From the NCBI GenBank assembly GCA_964017185.1, contig OZ024880.1, forward strand, positions 46,265,071 through 46,329,070: DNA of 64,000 nt, given 5' to 3'. Shown piece by piece: positions 23,397-34,393 of this stretch. How positions within the stretch are numbered: position 1 is the stretch's first letter; each line of letters starts with the position of its first letter. The notes below the pieces were generated by a model, which was not told the origin of the DNA, did not search any database, and worked only from the letters and a program-made list of their open reading frames with translations. This stretch comes from Rugalucina vietnamica (lineage: Eukaryota; Mollusca; Bivalvia; Lucinida; Lucinidae). The translations under genes and the position numbers were made by a program.

Positions 23397-26300
23397 CAGC
23401 ACATGTATATATCATATAAATCAATTGTGATACATGTTTCAAATTCAAGTGGTCGGTCATTGATAAATAATAAGAAAAAAGTGAAGGCTTAACATGGATC
23501 CTTGATGAATGCCACAGGTTTGAAACAAAAAAGAAAGAAAAACATTGAGTATTGTCAGCCAAGGTTGAAAATTTTTAATATCCAGGCCCCAAAGAACATT
23601 ACATATACTTTGAGCGATTTGATAAACTGCATTTTATTAACTTTCACAGCCACGAAAAACTGGAATTGTGTCATAATTAAAGAAAACATGGTTTTATATT
23701 GCAGAGATGGTATACACTTCTACGGTTGATGTACAGTTTAGCTGTTGGGAGCATCGTTCTAGGTATGTTTTTGTGTTTCCAAAAATCCTACTAGTTTGAA
23801 ATCCAAATCCAACTTATGATATCACAAAATCAGCTTGTACAAGTATTTTGGACAGTGTTAAGTATTAAAGACCATTTAAAAGAAATAATACAGATTAAAG
23901 GCCTTCAATTGCAAAACAACCAAAACATTTGCATTATATATCAGTAGTTATTGATACACTTATTTATTTTTTATTTTATTTTATTTTTTTTTTATTCATT
24001 TTGTTTTGGTTCACTATGTTTTCGTGACTTTAATTTTGCAAATAATATATTTTCAGTCAGTATATTTGGCTACTGTTGGCAAATGGGACATGTAAATGTT
24101 CACTCGCCATACATCTACAGAAGTAGAGGGGAGATACAGGGAACACTTGGAGTTAGAATTGGTCTGAGGACCGTGAATCTAACCCTGTCAGGTAACGAAT
24201 ATAACAATAAGTTTAGGTGCCGATACGTGATTTAGGACCTGATATTGTCCGCTGGAAACATAAGCGATTCCATTTTTGTTGTGTTGAACAAAAGGACACC
24301 CTGAAAATAACGCGTTGACATTTTACAGCACAGATGTACGTAGCTTAAACTGTCACCTCTGTAACTACATTTTGTGAACAGATATCATCGGATGAAGTGT
24401 TGACATGTGTCAATGTGTCTCTTTTGTGCATGTTACAGATTTGACGTATATAATAATTATGTAAATTGCTTATAAAAATTATATATGTATTTATTTCAAA
24501 TTTTACTTAACTATATAATTTTGATTCTTTTTTACAGGAAGCTTTATGAACGAAAAGAATACATTTGACTATAACGAAGAGCTAACTTTAGAAGATGGTC
24601 AGTATAATTTAAAAACTGTCACCATTTCGCCTATAGGTCAGCGTTATTAGATTTTCGAACTGATTTTTGTTGTGCCTAGAATACAAAACAGAAGCAAAAT
24701 TTTATGCTGCTTTTGCAGTTGTGCTGGCACTTTAGACAAATTCCTATTGTATTTTGCGTCATGCAAAAGTCTACAACGTGCGCGTCATTTCCCAACAACT
24801 AGCTATCCCTAACAATCATGAATGTATATCCGCATTTGTTCTACGTCATGGGTCACTTCATAAATACGTGATATATGAACCCTGTATCTGTAACAATAAC
24901 GAACTTGGTAACCTACATGGGTGTGGCTGTACAATGACCTAATTCTTAAATAATATCTAACCTACATATTGACACAATCAAAAATTGAAGATTGAAGAAT
25001 TAAATCAGCCCTTACTAGATAAACAAGATTCAGCTTTCAGCTTGGATACAGCTAAAATATGAGAAACGAAACGATTCAGAACTGAACGGGGGAACGTTAC
25101 TGTTGAGCGCACATGCCTTTTGTTTTGAAAAAGGAATTTACCCTATTTTATAATGACGTGGTTTAAATCAATTTATTCCCTTTTGGGGTGAGCAAGAGTC
25201 AACGGCTGAATTAAGGTCTATCCTTGTTTATATTTAGTTTACGCAACAGAATATCAAAGGTAGTATTATCAGATTATCCGTTGAAGCCCTATTAACACAC
25301 TCAGATAATTTATATAAATTAATCTCAGACAGTTGACAAATAAATAGATTGTAACAAACGCAATTGACCTTACACATGCAAAGAGGTCATGCAAAGTGAA
25401 TCATGGCCATTCCTGTTTTTGTAGCTGTTTGCTGTTAACGTTTTGTCTCAAAGAATTATCTTACCATACGGGGATTCGTTAGGTCTGATTTAGTTCGGGC
25501 TTTTTAGGAATCTGATGGTCTTCCTGAAAAAGAAAGTATCAAGCAGATGACAATCGATCCCTAATTATTCATATCAATCCCATAATAATCATCTGAAAAT
25601 TTCAGAGAAAGGTACAAGTAGGCAAAGATCAGGAAAAGGCGCAATCAGAAAAAGATTCCCACTCCAAAAACCGAGGTGGGAAAAAACCAAACTAACAATC
25701 AGGTACTTATACCATGAAACATATCGTAAGCCGAATGAGCAGCTATTTTCCCAATAGGTGGCCACTCAGTTACCTTAACTTAACTAAAAATATGAAAACA
25801 TACATAAGGCGCCAACAGCACAAAAAATTTTAAACACCAAGACATAAAACAAAAAGAACCACCACAGAAGTATCGACTTGGAACGATCAGTAACACAAAG
25901 TTACTGGCGGGCTTAAACCGGTTTTACAGGTACCTAACCTCACCCTCAGCTTCTGCAGTGGTTCACAACATTTAGTTAGTTCTTCGGTAACCGTATTCCT
26001 TCTTCTTTTGATTAATTAAAGATTAAGCGTTAATACCGTTGACTTGTCTAATGTTTCAGTTATATTCGGACCCAAATCAGATTTGGAATTGGGGCTTAAC
26101 AGAGGTTTACCCCAACCCCTTCTGTCAGCGATTGAATATTTCTCAACAGATGAAGGAGAAATGAGATTTGGACGAAGCTACTTCATGGCCGGGTATATTG
26201 CTCATATTCTCTTATGGTGAGTAAATTGACCAAAAATATATAATTTCAAGAGAAGCGTTGCCGAATGCAAGCATTCCTCATCCGAGAAGTTATGGTACCT

Positions 26301-28040
26301 TTAAATACGTGTTTTATTGCTTCATTTGAGACCTCGATGATTAACACCAGCAGCACGGCACAAACTAAGTATTACTGTAGAATTTGCTATTACTGTAGAA
26401 TTTTCCTATATGCTTTCCCTGAAAATTTAGAATGTATGAATGTTCAATTTAAAATGAAATTAACTCCTGTTTAAAGCAATCATATTATGTCGTCGAATTA
26501 TATAAACTCCTGAAATCATTTTAGGTTGCAGAATCTCTGAATATCGTTTTAATGCTGCTATATTCTCTATTCCAGGACGGCATTTGCTTTCTGGGTAACG
26601 GGCAATATTCTATTATGTAGCGTTGTTTGGTATGGGGCTCTCCTGTTCACTCTGACTGGCCTGTGCATGGTCGTTGCTGCGGTAGTGTTCCATTGTCTTT
26701 GTCCTACGGAACCAATCAAATTGCCCTGCGCTGATGGGGTGCTAGAAATGAGTTATGGCTGGTGCTTTTGGTCAAATTTAATACTAGGTAAGCATTTGGT
26801 TTAATATCCTTTGAGATTTCTTGCATGAAACATGAATCATACTGTATTATTGCTCATGGACCAACCAAATATTTCTCTGACATTTTCAATATTTCTGAAA
26901 TAAATTTTCTTTGCGTCTTTATTATCCAAATTACGTACATATCATATCTATAGTATTGATTAAATTTCAGTGGGAATGTTTGAAATATGTCTTCATTTCG
27001 AAATTGAAAACAATGTCAAATACAAATAAACAAATGAAAAAGACGAACGCTAACACTTGTGGCTTTGAGGTTTTCTGTACATGTTTTAAGCTTACCGTGC
27101 TAATTCTGCAATTATAGTTTCAGTAAGCCTTAAATTGCTTTCTTTCAGGTGCTATCACCGTAATAATAGGGCTCGTTTTGTTCACTCTGGACCAGAAAGT
27201 GCCAAATAAATTGGCGGAATTCTTTCTTCTTGACACGCTCGCAGACGACAATGCGGATGAATACAAACAAATATGTTCTCCGCCAGGAATCTCGCGGAGT
27301 AACACGCCATCAACGCCTTTAAATTCGGTAGGTTTTTAGATTAAATGAGGTTTATTTCAAAATTAAATGGCATACTCAGTCTTGCATGATCGTAATGCAC
27401 TAGTGTTTCATTTATTTATCTATTATTTCAGACCCTTTCGATTTATAAATTAAAAATCAATTTCATGTAGCCAAAAGTAAATAATAGGAATGTTAAGGAT
27501 TGTCTCGAAAATTTTGCAAATTGAACTGGGAGACCGTCTGTTCTATACAATTCCATCATTTAAAATGCAATATAATACTAATTGCATCGTACGACTTTGA
27601 ATAAAAACACATTTTTCAAATGCTGTATATTTTCACGTACGGCGAGACTGAAAGAATCTATTCCTCTTTTTTAGCTTTCGGATAAATCTGAGAAGAAGAG
27701 ACTTTCCCCGGTAAACTGGTACATGAACAATGGTTATGACCCCGGCCATAAAGACAATCCAGTTTTCGTGGATACACACCACGAGACAGCTCCCGCCAAC
27801 AGAACCAGTGATCACCACCGCCACAAGACTGTATTCAATGGTATAACCGAAGAGGAAAGCGATGGTGATGAACGGACGGACAGCATGAAGGCAGAGATGA
27901 CGCGTAAAATGAAAGAATCGCAAGATGTCCAGGACATGAATAGACTAAAACAAATATACGTTGACATAGAACCAAACAGTTGCCATGGTACAAGTGGATA
28001 TGGCAACGAACTGCTAGTGCCAAATAGGGAAAGATTATAG
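22901..28040 (+). CDS. DUOXA: Dual oxidase maturation factor (DUOXA family), eight coding exons, 442 aa
   Basis: DUOXA proteins are five-pass membrane chaperones that heterodimerise with DUOX NADPH oxidases, moving them from the ER to the cell surface for H2O2 release. Coding exons: 22901-23062, 23705-23762, 24057-24191, 24538-24597, 26060-26216, 26576-26787, 27149-27327 and 27675-28040. All have GT/AG borders and closing phases, 1329 nt in total. Family landmarks: TM1 at 28-50 ending in GIRG, followed directly by RWYTLLRL (human family: GIRG...RWFWLVR). TM2 is about 57-79. An extracellular loop has GLRTVNLTLSG (N-glycosylation sequon at N114) and FDYNEE. Then come FMAGYIAHILLW (TM3), TM4 at about 203-227 with HCLCP, and TM5 at about 252-278. 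The cytosolic tail (about 160 residues, His/Asp/Glu-rich, from residue 280) is longer than in vertebrate DUOXA. An acceptor-like TTTCAG just before the ATG suggests an upstream 5'UTR exon. No DUOX gene is seen next to it. The C-terminus is variable in the family; the core call is secure. Confidence 0.93.
23349..23391. repeat. (AAT)n microsatellite
   Basis: Roughly 14 consecutive AAT units lie in intron 1 of DUOXA, followed by AAAAAAC. Confidence 0.85.
25607..25975 (-). repeat. Dispersed repeat family D, full copy, inverted, in DUOXA intron 4
   Basis: Begins GGTACAAGTAGGCAAAGATC and ends CTTCTGCAGTGGTTCA. It is collinear with the inverse of 5330-5712 over almost its whole length. Confidence 0.65.
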
Positions 28041-29524
28041 AGAAAAACTTTCGTGAAATAAAGATACTTAAAACCATGTGTATTGTGTGGAAATCAGTAT
28101 CTTTCTGGTGCGCGTGAGCTTATCTCATAACTCATAAGTTTCCTTTATTTTGGGAGAAGTTAAAGTGTATACAACTTTGAAAAACACTGTGTCAGACGTT
28201 TCGAAACAAGTGTGTATGCTGTATGCACAAAGACAATGTAGCAGAATGTTCAATCGAATTCCATTTTTCAATACGCCATTGTGTTAAGCCACTTGTCTTT
28301 CTACATGCTAAAGGAGCAGAAATTTGTCATTCAGTGGATAGTAGTGATGCGTTTGCTTGTTGCTATTCAAACGTAATATGTAACTTGACGCGAAACTAAA
28401 GATACGTTTTGTGTTTTACGTAGCATGAGACCCATTAAAACATCTATCTATCTGTTATGCCGGATGGTCATCTCCAATTTTGTTGGAGTAACCGAACATT
28501 GAGATGAGCGACATCTCCGGCACCGTAATTGTGACAGCATGAGCGTGTGGTGTTGACTGAACGTATGGACCTGGGCAATAGAGTCGAATATGGCTTAATC
28601 TGTATGACACATCAAGCATAAAAGTCCTAAATAGCGTGATGCTTTCTTTTTCTTTTTCACATTTTTAGTTACGTTCGGTTAACTTAATGGCCGCCTATTG
28701 GGAAATAGCTGCTCACTCGGCTTACGATATGTTTTCTTAGTATAAGTACCTAAGTGTCAATTTAGTTTTCCCCACCTCTCGGTTTTTGGAGTGGGAATTT
28801 CTTTCTGATTTTGCCATTTCCTGATCATTGCCTACTTGTACATTTTCCTACATATATGTAGATATAGCCATTACAAATGTTCCTTTCTCTGAATAGAGAC
28901 TGATTATTTGACAACATAAGAGAAAACTATGTACATTTGTTCTTCATCCATTATAATTGCTTTCATTTATTCATTTGTTTGTATTTTGTACTTTATATCA
29001 GATTTATTCATCTAAACCATGTATTACTATGTGCAGTGAAGTGCTAAACTCAAGAAAGAGAAGAATATGTTCTTGTATGGGTCAGCGGTTTGCACAATCA
29101 TTTTTATTGTGTAAAACCTTGTCTGATTTTCGATATTTTGATTATTCGTTTTGAAGATTGGTTAATATGTGTGGATAGCGTTTGTTAAAGAATGTGGCTT
29201 CAGAATGAAATGAGAAGATAGTTCACCTATTTGCATTTTGCAAAATTATCTGCCTTGTGTGTTTATTAATGCTGATTTACACGTAGTGCAACTGTAATAA
29301 AATACCTGTCCAGAAGAATTGAAAAAAAATTACAACAAACATAATGCGTATTTCAAAGTACCAAAATCATCTACATTTGCAATAAACCTTTATTTCCAGA
29401 AATCAGCTTTTTTATCCAAATTAAAACAGCGTTTGTCATTCATTAGTTGTGTTTGTAGTTACGTTGTATTTTGTTGTTTTTTTTTCATGAAATTGTTTAT
29501 TAAATTGAATTCTTTTTATGTTGT

Positions 29525-29626
29525 AAGTTAGAGTTAAAGTACCGAGTAGAAAAAATAAGTAAAATACAGCGAGTCGAAGACGAGCTGTTTTTACTTATTT
29601 TTTCTACGAGGTCTTTAACTAACTTG
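29525..29626. repeat. Inverted repeat about 100 bp
   Basis: GAGTAGAAAAAATAAGTAAA pairs with TTTACTTATTTTTTCTACGA around a short ACAGC/GCTGT-capped loop. The outer arms GTTAGAGTTAAAG and CTTTAACTAAC also pair. It is either a small foldback element or a strong RNA hairpin in the DUOXA 3' flank. Confidence 0.6.
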
Positions 29627-30884
29627 TAGTATGACACAACACAAATTGGCTGATCCGTACTGTAATTTCCAATATCAGGAAGTTATTGTATGGCTTTCAT
29701 CCCGCCTCTTTGCTTTGTAATAAGATGTGGGCCCGCCTCTTTTCATATTGACTTGTATTGGATTTAATGTTATAAAAACTTCAAAGGAAAAACAGAAAGT
29801 CATACTACAAGTGTTGTTTCTTGAACTCCTATTAAACAAATTTTATCAAAATGAAAGACAAATGTAGTAAATGTGTAGGACTCAGATCCAGGGTTGGTCC
29901 CTAATCGAGGGCCGATTTCCACAACCGGGGCCAATTCAAACATCAGGGGCCGAATTGTTCGCGCCATTCCACAAATGAGGCCAGTTTGAACTTTACAATT
30001 AATCATAAGCGAAAAATATATTGATGTACGGCCGAAAACAAGCACTTAACAGTTTTGCTAGTGTTTTGTTGTAACGCTCCACCATACCGTCGATTTCGGG
30101 ATGGTAGGGGACTGTTCTAGTTTTGATACTCAGCAATTTCCGATGAAACATCTACTCTTTGGATTTTGTTAAAAACGGTGCTTGGTGTTCTCTCTGTACC
30201 GTAACTTGTGAACTTTGATTGTTTGGCTCGCTATAAAAGAATGGTTCTGATTGTAACAATCCCTGCTTGTTGCGCACCCTTAACAAATTTGGCCCCAGGC
30301 ATGGAAAGCAAACAGCTCCCAGTGTGGAAATCGGCCCCTGATTAGGGACTGCCCCCCAATCTGAGTCCAACAAATGCAATCTCTTACTTACTGAAAATAA
30401 TTGTATTCGAGGAATTGCTTAGAATATGCAAAACATGCAGTCTTGGTTTTTCGTTTCGGTTGCCATCAAATACATACGGGGGTTAATCGATCATTGCCTT
30501 CTTGTACCTTTTTAACTTTGGAGTTAACTTGGGAGTTGTTGCACATACACTAGATCTAGTGATCCTTAGAATAAATTTTGAGAAGTATATTAAACGTCGA
30601 CATCGACATGCAAATTTTATTATTGCGATTTAATTGGCAAAGTATTGATACGGGGGTAACTCTAGGAGCGGAAACATTATTTATAATCCTTTATCAATAT
30701 GCAACAATTGTAAATATGTCGCAGTCCCCTTAATAAATCGCGAACTAAACACTTCTGTGCAAAATATCCTTGAGCACCTCTTGCATTCCCTTTAGAGATG
30801 CATACGTGTTTTGGTTCTATTGTTTAGTTTATCGACTCATTGTGTCCAAAGACGAGAAATTATTCTTTAATTTATTAACTTAAC

Positions 30885-30890
30885 TTTATT
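30885..30890 (-). promoter_or_regulatory. Candidate poly(A) signal of the C4-like gene
   Basis: AATAAA on the minus strand about 9 bp past the stop codon, with a second at 30871-30876. The spacing is very short, so the real cleavage signal may be further downstream. Confidence 0.35.
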
Positions 30891-30898
30891 ATTGTCAT

Positions 30899-33069
30899 TC
30901 AAATAGAACATACAACGCAAGCCAGTTGTCTCGAATCTGCATACGGTGGACAGGGCAGGGACCCACATTGTACCTGCACATTATGGATGACAGCTTCATC
31001 TCTGCTCGCCCCACCACCATCAATAGGCTCGGGATGAGCGTCAAGGCATACATAATTTGTAAGACTCGACGTTCTCTGACCAGCTGCCAGGTAACCTGTA
31101 TATTCTAGAGTCCATCCTGGAAAGCACGTTGTCCGAGCTGGAATCATCACTGATGTCGAGCGATTCGTCTTGCATAAGCAGCAGGGTGCGTCTTGGTTGT
31201 ATTGACCAGTACCGATGTTCATTTCAATTTCCGCCCCATACAAATGACCGTCACTGGTAAAAGAATTCCCATGTTGTGCCCATTGCACGTCGTGTGGTAG
31301 ACACAGGAACTCGGCGCCGCCAGAATTGTCACTGTAGTAATGGCCTGCCATATATCCTGTATGAATATAAAAAGTCAACACAATGATTTTTCAATTGTCA
31401 TGTTCTGAATGTGAAAAAATGATATCACCATTTTCACTCAATCCCTGTCAGTGGTCACCATGGGGTTCTACTTTATTGTCCCTCCATATTTATACATAGA
31501 TGACCCCTTGTAATCATAGTGAATTGAAAATGTATACTTCTGATCATTTCTGATCTCCATAATAGGGATCAACCACGGTTTTCAGTGTTCAAACATTCGA
31601 TGGATCATGAGGAAGGTGTTTGAACACAAGGCCGCAGGCCGCGTGTTCAAACACCTTCCGAGTGATCCAGCGAATGCTTGAACACTGAAACAAACCATGG
31701 TTGATCGCTATTCTTGCATGTTCACTCTAATCCATTTAAAATCTCATGAAAATAACATTGACAACGTAAAAAACTCACCGAAAACCGCGGAGCTTCTTTA
31801 ACGTCGGCCATTTTGTTTCTACAAAACACATGACGTCACGTCGCATTGACCGATGAAGTCGGCCAAAACCCATGTTCAAACGGCACGTGAATATCCTGAT
31901 TTGAACATGGGTTTTGCAGTTTGAACACGGCTTTCGACCAATCGGAAACGGCTTCAAACAGCTATGCGCATAGATATCTATGCAAGAATTCCTGATCATT
32001 GCCTACTTTTACCTTTCTAGATGATCAAAGACATTTATGAGCAATTCTTTAAGCAAAGTGCTTCTTCAAAAGATAGATTGGTTCACCTTTGTACACAAGC
32101 GCTGTTCCATTTGTGGAGCACACCGTTCTTCCCCACCTTACGTACGTTGAAAATGTATCTGTAAATACATTACATTAGGAAAACATGTCCGTGCAATGAA
32201 TACCCCCGTAAACCTCACTTTTATATAGTAAAACTGGGGTATGCAGGGGTATACCTATTTTTCTTACTTTTGCTCCAAAAAATAGATTGTGGGTACTCGT
32301 TAGAACCGCCTCGCCGAGGCGGTTCTAACTTGTACCCACAGTCTACATGTATGTTTTGAGCAAAAATAAGAAAAATATCAAAAATTTTCAGCTCAAAAAT
32401 TCTCTGTATATTACATGGGCAAATTTTCGTAATGATATCGTTGTTGCTAAATCCAATGTTTTTAAATCATTTTACGTCGATAAAATGGCCACCAATTAGA
32501 CAAGGCAATTTTAAGCATGCAGTGGCGTTTTTGTCGAACAACATAGGGGAGGGTCGTAAATAATGTTGTGAAAACTTATGACCCGAACCATTTGTCATGA
32601 GTGCAGTGGTTATGTCACTCGCCTTGTAAACCAGGGATCGCAGGTTCGATCCCGGGCTTCTCCAGTCCGTCGGATGGGACTATAAACCGAGGTCCTGTCT
32701 CCATATGACCTTAGCTGTTGGTGGGACGTTAAACCCTAATCAACCAACCATTTGTCATGAGCTTTTATAGATAACTCAGCCAAAACTGATGATAAAATCT
32801 TTGTCTTACACAATGAATCAACTTGAATATCAATCAATGTGTCTTGTGTTCTACTTAAATCCAGTTACAATGTATTTCTGCTTACCTTTCATTTTGGCTT
32901 TAAGTTGCATGTTTTCTTGTTTAATTGCACTGTTTTCCTGCTTAATAGCAGCTACATCTTGCTTCAACTGTAAAATCTCATTAGCAATGTCGGCAGAGCT
33001 GTGTAACACTATACTGTGACTGCCGTTCGCAAACAAAAATATTCCGGCAAACAAAAACACAATCTTCAT
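30899..33069 (-). CDS. Secreted short-chain collagen C4-like protein, two exons, 213 aa
   Basis: Exon 1 is 33069-32886 and exon 2 is 31356-30899 (stop). The donor AAAG|GTAAGC and acceptor TTCATACAG|G close in phase. Exon 1 gives a signal peptide (MKIVFLFAGIFLFANG, about 16 residues) and a heptad coiled coil at about 27-60 (LKQDVAAIKQENSAIKQEN). Exon 2 is the globular domain seen in sponge short-chain collagens and in large invertebrate families: GGAEFLCLPHD, YGAEIEM, DAPCCLC, IPARTTCFPGWTLEYTGYL, YVCLDAHPEP, CGSLPCPPY and a terminal ACVVC. The eight or more cysteines suggest a disulphide-locked extracellular domain. There is no Gly-X-Y stretch, so the name is by homology of the C-terminal domain only; the coiled coil probably drives oligomerisation in its place. 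Function is unknown; such proteins are common in mollusc secretions and haemolymph. Confidence 0.88.
31566..31710. repeat. Large imperfect palindrome in the intron of the C4-like gene
   Basis: GGATCAACCACGGTTTTCAG faces CCATGGTTGATC, and GAAGGTGTTTGAACAC faces GTGTTCAAACACCTTC, around a GGCCGCAGGCCGC loop. Related GTTCAAAC/GTTTGAAC pieces continue to about 31935. It is probably a foldback transposon. The arms would make a long stem in the pre-mRNA. Confidence 0.7.
32171..32435. mobile_element. MITE family B, copy 4 (inverted), in the C4-like intron
   Basis: AGGAAAACATGTCCGTGCAA start, hairpin TTAGAACCGCCTCGCCGAGG at about 32310, end CAAATTTTCGTAATG. Confidence 0.8.
32595..32752 (+). repeat. 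tRNA-derived SINE, full-length copy
   Basis: A-box-like GTGCAGTGGTTATGTCACTC and an excellent B-box GGTTCGATCCC (about 32643) are followed by a body of about 60 bp and the tail GTTGGTGGGACGTTAAACCC plus TAATCAACCAACCA. The same tail appears at 8960-8990 and, inverted, at 15957-15976. It lies in the C4-like gene intron. Confidence 0.75.
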
Positions 33070-33098
33070 TTTAAGACTTTACGTACATGGTCAGAAAT

Positions 33099-33332
33099 GA
33101 GCCTGTGCGTGACAAAACCAACAATTTGGGTTTCCGACCAGGTCCGACACAAACCGGCCTGTACTGTCACAGAAGCAGGCTAGAAACGTGAAATTTCGGA
33201 TTTAGAAGAAGAGGGATTGTACTATCCATGTAGCGAAAACAAAGGCGCTGATCAGCTTCGCGGTTACCGCGAAGCTGATCTGCGTCTTTGTTTTTGCCTA
33301 TGCAGATTGTTGGTTTTCTCATGCACTGGCTC
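33099..33332. mobile_element. MITE family A, copy 7, just upstream of the C4-like gene
   Basis: GAGCCTGTGCGTGACAAAAC to ATGCACTGGCTC, flanked by AAAT on both sides (4-bp target duplication). It starts 30 bp upstream of the C4-like ATG, so it occupies what should be the proximal 5' region of that gene unless a non-coding first exon exists elsewhere. Confidence 0.8.
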
Positions 33333-33540
33333 AAATAAGAAAGATAAGAAAACGGAACAGTCTTTTGACTGTTATCAGGTCGATCAAATTTAAGAGTTAT
33401 TTCGTTATCTTTTAACTTGCTCCAAAATGATATGTCACTATCTTTTTATGCAGCGGAATCATATTTAAGTATTCGCCGAGAGGAATTCAGTGACGTCTGT
33501 TTCGACATTATTCGGTACAGTGACATCTCTCTGCCAAGCT

Positions 33541-33624
33541 TCGTGTGCTATGACCAAACGCAATGCATAAGCACTGCTTTCATCGTGTGCTATGACCAAA
33601 CGCAATGCATAAGCACTGCTTTCA
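33541..33624. repeat. Perfect 42-bp tandem duplication
   Basis: TCGTGTGCTATGACCAAACG and the following 22 bases occur twice head to tail without mismatch. It is a recent slippage or duplication event about 500 bp upstream of the C4-like gene. Confidence 0.9.
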
Positions 33625-33912
33625 ATAAAGCTAAACACAAATACAATACATTTTACAAACACCCCCACACAGCGTAATGTTACATCTAAAGAAAAATTAA
33701 CAAGAAAAAAAAATCGTTTGCAGTTTGAACATTTATAGTGCAGCATTTCTTTTTCTAACTGCGTACGATTTGTTCTAACTGTCGTTACGTTTCTGTAAAA
33801 TTCAAAGCTGTTCACCAAAATACACCAGGTCTAATTTTACTTTACAAACACTAATTCTGTATTTCAGTTGCCTGCATTTTTTCTTTTCGAAGCCGGATCT
33901 CGTTATGACTGC

Positions 33913-34150
33913 ACATCAGGAAAACATGTCCGTGTGATGTATACCCCCGTATCTTTTATACAGAAAAACCTGGGGGGTTTTATTCTCTTATTTTTGATCC
34001 AAAACATTGACTGTGGGTACACGTTAGAACCGCCTCCGCAATATATGTTTTGGAGCAAAAATAAAAATAGGTATACCCTTGCATACCCCAATTTTACTAT
34101 ATGAGTGTGAGGTATACGGGAATATATATTACACGGACATGTTTTGCTGA
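33913..34150. mobile_element. MITE family B, copy 5 (hairpin core deleted)
   Basis: The ends and GTATACCCCCGTATC / GTATACCCTTGCATACCCC arms are present. Only the left half, TTAGAACCGCCTC, of the central hairpin remains. Confidence 0.7.
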
Positions 34151-34219
34151 TATTCATTTTACATATTGACGGATATCGTACAATTAGTTATTATACTAAA
34201 CAAGTCGACGGAATTATAT

Positions 34220-34229
34220 TTTATTTATT
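34220..34229 (-). promoter_or_regulatory. Candidate poly(A) signal of the metalloproteinase gene
   Basis: Overlapping AATAAATAAA on the minus strand about 165 bp downstream of the stop codon at 34394. Confidence 0.45.
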
Positions 34230-34393
34230 AATAATCAATAAGTTACTTATCCATACATTTGTGGCTTGAACGGTTCCAGATAATCTATGCGTATCATCAT
34301 GACCAGTTTAAATGACAGTCACTGTAATTTTGGTACCTTTAGGGTGCATTCTATTTTCGTCAGATATACGTTTATCAGCGACACATTTGTACT

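Larger units (their letters stand above)
28041..30898. other. Gap between convergent genes, with family D fragments and a hairpin
   Basis: DUOXA (plus) and the C4-like gene (minus) converge here. Candidate DUOXA poly(A) signals are AATAAA at 28057-28062 (very close to the stop) and 29296-29301. A family D fragment is at 28668-28855 and a hairpin element at 29525-29626. Nothing else was recognised. A segment near 29880-30360 contains a loose inverted pair (ATCAGGGGCCGATT-like) suggesting an old repeat. Confidence 0.45.

Noticed and set aside
27633-28077. Minus-strand frames antisense to the last DUOXA exon
   Set aside because: They mirror a well-supported coding exon, and their products have no recognisable features.
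32789-33019. Plus-strand 76-residue hydrophobic/Cys frame
   Set aside because: It is antisense to exon 1 of the C4-like gene.
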